Assembly: GCA_902465605.1 (NCBI GenBank)
Contig: CABQNT010000016.1
Coordinates: 1 to 54,529, forward strand
Reading direction: 5' to 3'
Length of the DNA: 54,529 nucleotides
From: Prevotella sp902465605
GTDB taxonomy: Bacteria > Bacteroidota > Bacteroidia > Bacteroidales > Bacteroidaceae
Part shown: positions 8,889 through 16,224 of the stretch, one piece after another
Layout: every line of letters starts with the position of its first letter
Numbering within the stretch: the stretch's first letter is position 1
Translations under genes and position numbers: made by a program
Notes under the pieces: model-generated
What the model was told of the DNA's origin: nothing
What the model saw: only the letters and a program-made list of their open reading frames with translations
The model's database searches: none

Positions 8889-8961
8889 TTTTTTTATAAT
8901 GTTTAAATATCAATTAGCATTCAATTTTCAGTTTGGACAGGAAATGCATACAACTTGCTGC

Positions 8962-9049
8962 GCAAACGCATAGAGTTTAGTGTGCAAACCCATAGAGTTT
9001 AGAGTTCAAACTCATAGAGTTTAGAGTGCAAACCCATAGAGTTTGGAGT
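8962..9049. repeat. Four 22-bp palindromic repeats upstream of the LRR gene
   Basis: Units start at 8962, 8984, 9006 and 9028, with consensus GCAAACCCATAGAGTTTAGAG plus one T. Each unit holds a dyad, CAAACTC and GAGTTTG around three bases, best seen in unit 3. The array begins 74 bp before the LRR start codon. Units of the same length and similar sequence occur at 29503-29580. A period of 22 bp is close to two helical turns, so bound proteins would sit on one face of the DNA. Confidence 0.85.
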
Positions 9050-9564
9050 GGCATCGATACCAAGTGCCCATCACGCATCAGCAACATCTCTCTTCAAGTA
9101 TGTGTGCAGGCGGAACCTGATGAATCACACCCCTACAGATAAGGCTATGAGCGGTCATGCCCGCTCGGCATGTTACTGGCTACACGTCGTTACGACTACA
9201 AAAGTACAGAAATATCACCAATAAAAGCAATAATTTGTCAGATTTTTATCAAAATCATCTACAAAACATCATTTGTTTTCTCCTGTTTGAGCCATATTGC
9301 CATATTAATCAATTCATCAAGAAAAAAAGTCAATCGACTTATTGTGGAAAAAATGGTTTTAAACGAAAATATGTTGAAGAATTTTTAAGTAAAAAAGAAA
9401 AAGAATTATTGTTGAAAATAAAGCATAAGAAAAAGGACAACCGGCCATATGGCGAGCTGCCCAGAACATATACTCATGTGCGGAAGATTCTAAGAGTTCA
9501 TTTATTTTATGAGTTACAGCGAACCTTAGAAAGTCGACAGAAAGTTTTTGTATTCAAAAAAAGC
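9050..9564. other. Long AT-rich gap without a supported gene
   Basis: This stretch has a minus-strand promoter-like signal, TTG (9230-9228), 21 bp, TACTTTTG (9206-9199), which could serve the LRR gene with a leader of about 300 bases that includes the 22-bp repeats. An open frame of 170 codons crosses the stretch on the plus strand, but it runs into the tRNA gene and its lysine-rich content looks like chance translation of AT-rich DNA. Confidence 0.4.
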
Positions 9565-9605
9565 AACAAGCGGAAAGCCTTTACTTATCGGGCTTTCCGC
9601 TTGTT
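9565..9605 (-). terminator. Terminator of tRNA-His
   Basis: A 15-bp perfect stem (9565-9579 with 9591-9605) is followed on the minus strand by GCTTTTTTTG. It begins 10 bp after the tRNA 3' end. Confidence 0.92.
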
Positions 9606-9614
9606 AGTGGAATG

Positions 9615-9689
9615 GGTGGCAGGTGGGACTCGAACCCACGACATTCAGAACCACAATCTGACGCTCTAACCAACTGAACTACGGCCACC
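9615..9689 (-). tRNA. tRNA-His (GTG)
   Basis: The cloverleaf reads from GGTGGCCGTAGTTCAG on the minus strand; the anticodon loop is TTGTGGT, giving anticodon GTG. The T arm is GTGGGTTCGAGTCCCAC. The extra 5' G (position -1) opposite C73, the identity mark of histidine tRNA, is present in the DNA. CCA is not fully encoded, as is usual in Bacteroidetes. One C-T mismatch occurs in the acceptor stem. Confidence 0.95.
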
Positions 9690-9727
9690 ATGTATAAAAA
9701 ACTTGCTCCCTCACTTGGAAGCGATTG

Positions 9728-9759
9728 CAAAGATAAGGGATTTATTTAATCCAGCCAAA
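9728..9759 (-). promoter_or_regulatory. Promoter of tRNA-His
   Basis: On the minus strand there is TTTG (9759-9756), exactly 20 bp, then TATCTTTG (9735-9728). Transcription would start about 35 bp before the tRNA. Confidence 0.8.
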
Positions 9760-9770
9760 CAAATCCCTTA
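9734..9770 (-). terminator. Probable secG terminator overlapping the tRNA-His promoter
   Basis: TAAGGGATTT (9734-9743) and AAATCCCTTA (9761-9770) form a 10-bp stem 16 bp past the secG stop codon. The loop contains the -33 element of the next promoter. Only a short T-rich tail follows, so termination may be partial. Confidence 0.5.
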
Positions 9771-9785
9771 TTTTTTATCTATTTT

Positions 9786-10199
9786 CTACTTTGCCGGTTT
9801 TGCCGGAGCTTTTGGAGCTGCGGGTGCAGACTGCGTTCCTTGTGTTGCAGGTGCTGCTTGTCCGCCAGCTGCTGGAGCTTGTTGCTGACTAGCACCAAAT
9901 CCAGGCGTTGTGTTCGGGTTGGTGGTCTGTGTCTCCGTGGCGGTCTTCTCCAACACACTCTGCCTGCTGGCTGAGCGAGGAGCCACATAGGCGCATGCTA
10001 CGCTCAAGACGACCATGGCGATGGCCAAGCCCCAGGTAGCTTTTTCGATGACGTCGGTCGTTTTTCTAACGCCCATGATGGCGTTTGAAGATGAGAAGTT
10101 GGAAGCCAAACCGCCTCCTTTTGACTCTTGGATCAATACGATTCCCACCATCAACAAGGACGCAAGAACGATGAGTCCAACGAATAATGTGTACATCAT
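9786..10199 (-). CDS. secG: Preprotein translocase subunit SecG
   Basis: The first 75 residues are a typical SecG: a membrane helix at about 4-22, the conserved QESKGGGLASNF loop, and a second helix at about 54-72. SecG helps SecYEG move proteins across the inner membrane. The product has 137 residues because of a C-terminal tail of about 60 residues rich in Ala, Gln, Pro and Thr, common in Bacteroidales SecG and probably disordered. The gene follows the TPR gene by 4 bp and is the last gene of the lptE cluster. Confidence 0.93.
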   Translation of the reverse strand: MMYTLFVGLIVLASLLMVGIVLIQESKGGGLASNFSSSNAIMGVRKTTDVIEKATWGLAIAMVVLSVACAYVAPRSASRQSVLEKTATETQTTNPNTTPGFGASQQQAPAAGGQAAPATQGTQSAPAAPKAPAKPAK

Positions 10200-10203
10200 T
10201 TTC

Positions 10204-10956
10204 TTATTTGTTTATTTTATTGTTTAATATTAATTTCTCTAAAAAACGTAATTGGTCTGCAAAGTAACTATTTTTTTTTGGATAATTCAAATTTAATCGC
10301 TGAATTATTTCCATTGCCTGTTCATATCTCCCCTGCTTGATGTATATTTTGGCCAGTGTCTCGGTGAAGTATCCCTCATCCGGTTCACTGTTTTCGTTTT
10401 CCTCTTGCAGTTCCGGAAGATATTCGGGCGTGTCGCTCAATTGGATGCGCCCATCGCCGCTTTTCTCTATGAAGCTGTCGATAAGTTCCTGACCTTTTAG
10501 GTGTAGTGAGGGTGACGAATCCTGCTGTTCCTCGCTATTTTCCACCTCCATGAGGTAAGCCACATAGTCAACGGCAGCATCGGCTGGTGTGGGCTTGCGC
10601 TTCTTGCTGGTCTCCTCTTTATCGGCTGGAATGGTTTCCAGGAAATTGTCAATCAGCGAGATGGTACGGTCGTCATCCACATGTTGATTTTGTGGATTCT
10701 GTTTATCCTTGTCCGCCCGCTTGAGTTGATAATGAGCCGCCTCAATGAGATTGAAGAGAACCTTCCGATCGGTTAGATAGATGGCGGCTCGCCGCAGTTC
10801 TTCATCAAACGACGGATCGTGCAGAAGATACAGGTTTTGCAACACCAACAACCTTGCCGTCTGATAATACGGGTGCAGGGCAAGCAGGCTTCTCAGGTCG
10901 TAGAGCGTCTCCTTGTCCATCGTTTCTGGATGTTGTATCAGCCGGGTCAGATCCAT
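10204..10956 (-). CDS. Conserved Bacteroidales TPR-like protein
   Basis: The product has 250 residues and no signal peptide or membrane segment. The N-terminal third (about 1-100) is helical (LYDLRSLLALHPYYQTARLL), the middle (100-180) is acidic and low in complexity, and the end holds one TPR-like helix pair (FTETLAKIYIKQGRYEQAMEII). Its place between lptE and secG is conserved in Bacteroidales as far as I recall, which suggests an envelope role, but no function is established. It starts 24 bp after lptE and ends 4 bp before secG. Confidence 0.8.
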   Translation of the reverse strand: MDLTRLIQHPETMDKETLYDLRSLLALHPYYQTARLLVLQNLYLLHDPSFDEELRRAAIYLTDRKVLFNLIEAAHYQLKRADKDKQNPQNQHVDDDRTISLIDNFLETIPADKEETSKKRKPTPADAAVDYVAYLMEVENSEEQQDSSPSLHLKGQELIDSFIEKSGDGRIQLSDTPEYLPELQEENENSEPDEGYFTETLAKIYIKQGRYEQAMEIIQRLNLNYPKKNSYFADQLRFLEKLILNNKINK

Positions 10957-10980
10957 CTGTAGGTTATTGATTGCTTGAAA

Positions 10981-11511
10981 TTACCAGTTGGCTACGGTTG
11001 CATTGAAAATTTGGTCTGCAAGATCTTTCACCATTTGCGATACCAATTCTTCTTGTACCGAGTTCAGATTCTGCGTTGTCTCGTACGACTTGGCAGATGA
11101 GAACTGTCTTTCAAAATCTTCCGTATGATTGACGTTGTTGGTAAAGCGCACGTTCACCGTGAGAGTCAACTCGGTTTGCGCCGAATGTCCTTCGCTGGAG
11201 ACCGACTTGTTGCGCTGCGTGTACGACACAATCTCGCCTTCTATCTTCAGGTCGCCATTACGCCTCACCTGCTGTAGACGGGTGTGGTTAGCGAAAACGT
11301 CTTTCAGTTCGTTGTTGAACATCGGCCCCATCGGTCCCCACACATAACTACTTCGTATGGGAAAGTCGACGATTTGGATGGTCTTGGTCTGGGTGTAGTC
11401 GATGCTGGCACCATTAAACTTATAGCTTACCGAGCAAGCCATGAGCATAAAGCCCACAACAAGACTGATAATAAGGTTGCCACATGCGTGGTAATATCTT
11501 CTTGTTGCCAT
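10981..11511 (-). CDS. lptE: LptE-like lipoprotein, LPS assembly
   Basis: I place the start at 11511 (MATRRYYHAC), 5 bp after the upstream stop, because it begins a lipoprotein signal with lipobox LMAC (Cys 26). The frame is open further upstream, but there it overlaps the sigma-54 activator gene. The 176-residue product then has an LptE-type beta/alpha sandwich with DYTQTKTIQIVDFP near the start and a polar C-terminus. LptE plugs the LptD barrel that puts LPS into the outer membrane. Identity rests on size, lipobox, pattern and gene order; sequence similarity to proteobacterial LptE is low. Confidence 0.82.
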   Translation of the reverse strand: MATRRYYHACGNLIISLVVGFMLMACSVSYKFNGASIDYTQTKTIQIVDFPIRSSYVWGPMGPMFNNELKDVFANHTRLQQVRRNGDLKIEGEIVSYTQRNKSVSSEGHSAQTELTLTVNVRFTNNVNHTEDFERQFSSAKSYETTQNLNSVQEELVSQMVKDLADQIFNATVANW

Positions 11512-11515
11512 ACCA

Positions 11516-12781
11516 TCAACTCTTGTCCAGTCCATATTGTTTAATTCTTCTATACAGCGTACGGTCAGATATACCGAGTTCCTGTGCGGCTTTCTTGCGG
11601 TTGCCACCATTACGTTCGAGGGCCTTCTCCACCATTTTTCGTCCAAGGTCGTTCAAGTTCAGGCTCTCTGGTTCAGTCACTTCTTCCACGATGGCATCCT
11701 CCGGATCGGCCGATGACCGTACGGTTGCCTGCGGTGCAGTTACCTGGGGGTGCTGCGGCATATTGGGATATCCTGCCAGTTTATTATCCAACGCATGCAC
11801 CTGTCCCTGATAAGTCACGCTAGTGTGTTGCTTCTGCGCCTCATCAAGTTGCTTTCTAAGGCTGTTCATATCCCGGCGGAGGTCACTCACGTTACCCCTC
11901 AGTTCGTATAATATTTTATACAGTATCTCGCGCTCACTCTCGTAGCTGTGCGATCCTTGTGGCGAGATGGGTGCCAGCTGCGTGCTTTCGGGATCGCGTG
12001 GGATGAACTGTTGCAACAGCTGTGCGCTGATTTCCCTGTCTTTCACCAACACCGACATCTGCTCGGTGATGTTCTTTAGCTGCCGAACGTTGCCCGGCCA
12101 CTTGTAATTCAGCATCAGCTGTTTGGCGTCTTCGGTGAGACTAATCTTTGGCAGGCGGTATTTCTCGGCCATCTGCATTGAGAACAAGCGGAACAGCAAA
12201 ATCACGTCTTCCCCGCGGTCACGCAGAGGAGGCATCTTGATGGGGATGGTGTTGAGACGATAATACAAGTCTTCTCTAAACCGTCCCTCACTGATAGCTT
12301 TAGGCATGTTCACGTTGGTGGCGGCCACAATGCGCACATCGGTCTTGCGAACCTCTTGTCCGCCCACGCGGATATATTCGCCTGTTTCCAGCACACGCAG
12401 CAAGCGAGCTTGCGTAGCCAATGGCAGTTCGCCCACCTCGTCCAAGAAGATGGTACCTTTGTTGGCTATGCCAAAATAGCCTTCGCTCTCACCGATGGCA
12501 CCAGTGAACGACCCTTTCTCGTGTCCGAACAATTCACTGTCGATGGTTCCTTCAGGGATAGAGCCACAGTTGATTGCAAAATACCGTTCTCTTCTTCGAG
12601 GTGAATGGTCGTGAATAACACGCGGAACGATTTCTTTGCCCACGCCACTCTCTCCGAATATCAAGACCGACAGGTCAGTGGGTGCAACCTGAAGGGCCAC
12701 ATCCAGCGCATGGTTCAGCTCGTCAGAGTTGCCCACGATGCTGTAACGCTGCTTAACTTTCTGCAATTCCGAAGTGTTCAT
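11516..12781 (-). CDS. Sigma-54-dependent transcription activator
   Basis: The product has 421 residues. A central AAA+ domain starts almost at the N-terminus: Walker A GESGVGKE (43-50), the sigma-54 contact loop as GSFTGA (90-95) rather than the usual GAFTGA, and Walker B TIFLDEVGE (110-118). A linker with a predicted coiled coil (about 285-330) follows, then a Fis-type helix-turn-helix at the end (KKAAQELGISDRTLYRRIK). It has no receiver, GAF or PAS domain, so control must come through partner proteins or expression. It heads the lptE, TPR, secG cluster and may be co-transcribed with it. A possible -7 box, TAATTTTG, lies at 12796-12789, almost touching the start codon. Confidence 0.93.
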   Translation of the reverse strand: MNTSELQKVKQRYSIVGNSDELNHALDVALQVAPTDLSVLIFGESGVGKEIVPRVIHDHSPRRRERYFAINCGSIPEGTIDSELFGHEKGSFTGAIGESEGYFGIANKGTIFLDEVGELPLATQARLLRVLETGEYIRVGGQEVRKTDVRIVAATNVNMPKAISEGRFREDLYYRLNTIPIKMPPLRDRGEDVILLFRLFSMQMAEKYRLPKISLTEDAKQLMLNYKWPGNVRQLKNITEQMSVLVKDREISAQLLQQFIPRDPESTQLAPISPQGSHSYESEREILYKILYELRGNVSDLRRDMNSLRKQLDEAQKQHTSVTYQGQVHALDNKLAGYPNMPQHPQVTAPQATVRSSADPEDAIVEEVTEPESLNLNDLGRKMVEKALERNGGNRKKAAQELGISDRTLYRRIKQYGLDKS

Positions 12782-12796
12782 TGGTTGACAAAATTA

Positions 12797-13089
12797 AACA
12801 ATTTATTCGAGATAGCCGCAAGGATGGCTGAGTTTTTATAGCTTAGATAATCAGTTTACATATGTCAGTGGAACTTAGAAAAATAAAAGTTGACAGCCAT
12901 GTGGATTTTCTAAAGTGGTCGAATTCGAGTACTTTAAAATATGGATTATTCAGAAAATTTTGTGTGGAGAATAGGATGTTTCCTAATTTTACCACATCTT
13001 ACTCCATTTTCAACACCCTGAGTATCTTTGCCAATTCGCTAATATCGTAAGTTCGTTACTGGTCATCATGTTGAAGCCTATTGATGTAA
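12797..13089. other. Gene-free stretch between the activator and higA
   Basis: No convincing gene. A plus-strand TATCTTTG (about 13023-13030) has no gene downstream on that strand. A 62-codon open frame at 12862-13050 has no recognisable content. Confidence 0.4.
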
Positions 13090-13395
13090 CTATCCTATTG
13101 GCTTTGAAATGTCTATGCGTAATCCGAGAGAGTTGACAAGGCGAAAGAATAGTCCTACTCCAGGCTCAATCAATCCGTTTTCTATTTTAGATATGTATGA
13201 CTTGGTCGTTCCTGCTTTTTCTGCCAATTCGGTTTGCGTCATTTTTGCTTCCTTGCGTGCTTGTAAAAGAATTTGCGAAGCATAAAAAGCCTTTGCCTCA
13301 TTTTCAAACTGCACTCGTTGCGGTGTACCCTCCTTGCCGTATTTTGCATCCAGCACGAGATCGTAGTCTTCAATCTTGTGGTTGTTTGTCTTCAT
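13090..13395 (-). CDS. higA: HigA-type antitoxin, XRE-family HTH
   Basis: The product has 101 residues. An N-terminal toxin-binding part (1-45) is followed by an XRE helix-turn-helix (MTQTELAEKAGTTKSYISKI, about 48-67) and a short C-terminal dimerisation segment. It should neutralise the HigB-like toxin encoded just upstream and repress the shared promoter. Its start lies inside the toxin gene (26-bp overlap), so the two are translationally coupled. Toxin-first order is typical of higBA. Confidence 0.9.
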   Translation of the reverse strand: MKTNNHKIEDYDLVLDAKYGKEGTPQRVQFENEAKAFYASQILLQARKEAKMTQTELAEKAGTTKSYISKIENGLIEPGVGLFFRLVNSLGLRIDISKPIG

Positions 13396-13705
13396 AATAA
13401 GCCTCCTTTATTTTTAGTGCCTTTTCTATTTCTTGTCTGGGTGTTTTCTGAGTCTTTTTATGAAAGCCGTTGAACAGCACCACGATTTGTTCGTTGTCAA
13501 AAATAAAGAATACACGGTAGATATTGCTCTCGTATTCAATTCGCAATTCAAACAATCCATCTCGGATTGCTTTGACAAACTTTGACGAAAGTCTTTCCTG
13601 CGTTTTCAATAGCTGCAAGGCGTAGTCTATCTTTCGTTGTACTTTCTCATCCAGCGTCTGCATGAATGCCTGAAAATAGCCACCGTATGTTCTTATTCGT
13701 CTCAC
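13370..13705 (-). CDS. higB: HigB/Gp49-type mRNA interferase toxin
   Basis: The product has 111 residues of the RelE/HigB superfamily (phage Gp49-like, DUF891). Signatures are YFQAFMQTLDEKVQRKID at the start, GLFELRIEY and YRVFFIF in the middle, and LFNGFHKKTQKTP before the last helix. Such toxins cut mRNA on the ribosome. The start codon sits at about the predicted transcription start, so the mRNA may be leaderless. It is the first gene of a stand-alone two-gene operon. Confidence 0.9.
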   Translation of the reverse strand: MRRIRTYGGYFQAFMQTLDEKVQRKIDYALQLLKTQERLSSKFVKAIRDGLFELRIEYESNIYRVFFIFDNEQIVVLFNGFHKKTQKTPRQEIEKALKIKEAYYEDKQPQD

Positions 13706-13709
13706 ACTG

Positions 13710-13740
13710 CAAAAGTAGTAAAAGTTTCTATATATAACAA
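13710..13740 (-). promoter_or_regulatory. Promoter of higBA
   Basis: On the minus strand there is TTG (13740-13738), 20 bp, then TACTTTTG (13717-13710). The box ends 5 bp before the higB ATG. The remaining bases to 13976 contain no gene. Confidence 0.6.
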
Positions 13741-13976
13741 CTTTCCCGCTATTTTTTATTTGTATTCAAAGTATTAGTCCCCGAAATCAAGAAACAAATC
13801 TATGTCCTTTGTCGGATATACTTTGTTGAGAGTTACACTGTAATATGAGTTTCCCGGACTATTACAAGAATTTATAGCCACAAGCAAATAAACAAGGATT
13901 GAAATCACTTACGGCCGTTCCACCTTAATTATATAATTATATAGCATTCATCTGTCTGTCCCTTCCATCCTGAGTG

Positions 13977-15041
13977 TCAAGGCGTGGCCTTCGTCTGATC
14001 CTGGCCCTTTCGTTCGTTGATTTTGATAAACAACAGGCCGATGCCCGTCCACACCAATTCACGTAATCTGACCAGCAGAGCCACGAAGATACCCGCGCTG
14101 GCCGTCATGCCCAGGGCCGATACCGACATCAGGAAGCCACCCTCACGCCCGCCCAATTGCAGGGGCATGAAGAACAATAGATTAGCAAACAACGACGTAA
14201 ACGCCAACACCAGCACACAATGTAGATAGTCTACATGTGGCATGAGCACCATCAAGATGAACATCACCTCCAGTGCTGACAAGAACCTGCATGCCATTTC
14301 CAACGCTACGGCCGACAAAAAAGTCTTGGGATTTTGCTGATGCAAAGCCGCAATTTGCCCGTCCACGGTGTCCAGCTGTTGCCTGTGTTTCTCCACGAAA
14401 GGCTGTGCCCACTTCTTGACAAACGGTATGTGGCGCAGCACATTCATCATGCGCACCGCCAACCCCTTCTGATATCCCACCAGAAAGAACCAAATACCCA
14501 GCCCGCAGAACACAGCCGCGGCAGCCAACAATAGCCCCATCTTAACGGATATGGGCTGTGTGAGCAGGTACAACACGATGCAGACGGCCCAGAAACAAAA
14601 ATGGGTAAAGATGTGTGTCATCACATAAAGAATCACCGATGACGACGCTCGCTCGGCTCCTATTCGTGGCGACAGCTCCATAATACGATACGGCTCGCCA
14701 CCCATCAATCCACCAGGTGTGGCGTAATTGAGTGCAAACCCCGACACGGTAATCTTGTAGAGCCACCAAAAACCCACCTTCTTCACAGGCTTCTCAGCTG
14801 CGTCTGCGCCACCATTAGTCAGTTCTTGCGACGGATGAACAGGCTCACTGCTTCTGATGATCAGGTACCAAGCTGCGGTGTTGAAAATATACAACACTGC
14901 CCATAAGGCAACAATAGCAAAGAACCAATAGCCAGCATGGGTCAACCCATTCCACACTTCGGTGAAATTGAGTTGGGTGACCATGATAATTAGTATGACT
15001 AACCCAAAGATGAAGAAGGCATTCTGATATTTACTTTTCAT
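13977..15041 (-). CDS. UPF0104/LPG-synthase-TM family membrane protein
   Basis: The product has 354 residues with about eight hydrophobic segments spread over its length and no catalytic domain. It belongs to the family that forms the flippase-like part of lysyl-phosphatidylglycerol synthase (also called AglD-like or DUF340-type proteins). The motif YATPGGLMGGEPYR near residue 110 and QLGGREGG near 300 are characteristic. Members move lipids or lipid-linked sugars across the inner membrane; the substrate here is unknown. Its start overlaps the pdxA end by 11 bp, so it is the last gene of the rlmN operon. Confidence 0.85.
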   Translation of the reverse strand: MKSKYQNAFFIFGLVILIIMVTQLNFTEVWNGLTHAGYWFFAIVALWAVLYIFNTAAWYLIIRSSEPVHPSQELTNGGADAAEKPVKKVGFWWLYKITVSGFALNYATPGGLMGGEPYRIMELSPRIGAERASSSVILYVMTHIFTHFCFWAVCIVLYLLTQPISVKMGLLLAAAAVFCGLGIWFFLVGYQKGLAVRMMNVLRHIPFVKKWAQPFVEKHRQQLDTVDGQIAALHQQNPKTFLSAVALEMACRFLSALEVMFILMVLMPHVDYLHCVLVLAFTSLFANLLFFMPLQLGGREGGFLMSVSALGMTASAGIFVALLVRLRELVWTGIGLLFIKINERKGQDQTKATP

Positions 15042-16155
15042 CTTTCTTTGGCTGACTGGCCTGCTGCTCGCCCTTCATCTGACGTTTGGGTGCATTGAAG
15101 CGACCCTTGCCACGGTCCTCACGGCGTTCATGATAAAGCTTGGGCAGCGGATTTTTCATCGGCTCGTCATAGTTGAAGCGGTTACGATAGATGTCGATGG
15201 CCAGATAAACGGCTTGCCGCAGTGGGTTCTCATTGATAACACCCTGACCAGCCACCTCGAACATTGGCGTATAATTAGTTTTGGTACAGACGATGGGTAG
15301 GTTGGCGATGGCACTCACACCCTCTTCCAGCGACAGCGTCTTAAAAGGCAACATGGCCTGATCGTGATACATCGCTAAGATGCCATCAAACGCATCATAA
15401 TCGTTGGAGCCAAAGAACGTCTCGGCCGCATAAGGACCAAAAGCGCACATGCCAGCATCCGAAAGCTTGGCAACCGCCGGACGAATGATTTCCTGTTCCT
15501 CTACCCCATCGGCCTTCGGATTAAGACCCAGCACTGCAATGCGCGGGTTGGCTACACGCAGGTCACGCTTCAAGGTGAGGTACAGGATGGCTGCCTTGTG
15601 AATAATGTTTTCCAACGTGACGCTCTCCATGGCCGCTTTCAGGGGTTGATTGTCGGCCACCATGGCCACGTGCATAAAGTCGTTCAGATACAACGTGGTG
15701 GTTTGTTTCCCCTCTCCCAAGCAAGTCTGGAGATAGTTTTCCAAGCTATCGAATGCGAGGTTGCCAAACTTAATGCCATCGGCACTCATCGGAGCCGCCA
15801 CCAGCACGTCGTAAACACCTTCCCGATAATCGGTCATGGCACGGTCGAGGGCGCGCACTGCCGCCTGTCCCGACTCTTCCGTAGGGGTTCCCAACTCCAC
15901 TTTCACCTCGTCATCAAAGCAGGTCATTAGGTTGATGCGACCGTCGCACACTTCATCAGCCGTGTTGATGATGCTGAAGTTGGCCTGGGTGTCCAGCGCC
16001 TTTCGGTGGTAAGCAGCGATTTTGGGCGACCCATAAATGATGGGCGTGCAGAGCTCTAACATCTCTGGAGCTGCGAAAGTTTTAAAAATCAGTTCATATC
16101 CGATACCGTTTGTATCACCGTGTGTAAGGGCCACACGAATTTTTCTGTTGTTCAT
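15031..16155 (-). CDS. PdxA-family protein with a degenerate active site
   Basis: The 374-residue product aligns over its length with PdxA, which oxidises 4-phosphohydroxy-threonine in vitamin B6 synthesis. It keeps THGDTNGIGYE at the start, FGPYAAETFFG, AMYHDQ (H264) and EVAGQGV. Residues that define the enzyme are changed. The metal ligand in the TTHxPL motif is N169 (VADNQPL); the ligand in LNPHAGE is K214 (LNPKADG); the GHTE block reads FDSLENYL; and the SxDHGT block reads TKTNYTP. Only one of three metal ligands known from E. coli PdxA remains. It is therefore probably not an ordinary PdxA. The C-terminus has a basic tail of about 35 residues. Gene symbol is withheld for that reason. Confidence 0.85.
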   Translation of the reverse strand: MNNRKIRVALTHGDTNGIGYELIFKTFAAPEMLELCTPIIYGSPKIAAYHRKALDTQANFSIINTADEVCDGRINLMTCFDDEVKVELGTPTEESGQAAVRALDRAMTDYREGVYDVLVAAPMSADGIKFGNLAFDSLENYLQTCLGEGKQTTTLYLNDFMHVAMVADNQPLKAAMESVTLENIIHKAAILYLTLKRDLRVANPRIAVLGLNPKADGVEEQEIIRPAVAKLSDAGMCAFGPYAAETFFGSNDYDAFDGILAMYHDQAMLPFKTLSLEEGVSAIANLPIVCTKTNYTPMFEVAGQGVINENPLRQAVYLAIDIYRNRFNYDEPMKNPLPKLYHERREDRGKGRFNAPKRQMKGEQQASQPKKDEK

Positions 16156-16224
16156 AAGAGAATTTGTTTATATATCATGGGGGCCATGAGTGACGGCTGT
16201 GGCCTGTCTTCTCTCCCCCTATCT

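Noticed and set aside
8962..9049. CRISPR array
   Set aside because: The 22-bp units are head to tail with no spacers and no cas genes nearby.
9157..9669. 170-codon plus-strand frame
   Set aside because: Its end is antisense translation of tRNA-His and its terminator; the rest is lysine-rich translation of AT-rich DNA.
10981..11646. Long form of lptE
   Set aside because: The extra 45 residues overlap the sigma-54 activator gene and would bury the lipoprotein signal; the 11511 start gives a clean lipobox.
12862..13050. 62-codon plus-strand frame
   Set aside because: No start signal or domain, and a promoter-like box lies near its end rather than before it.
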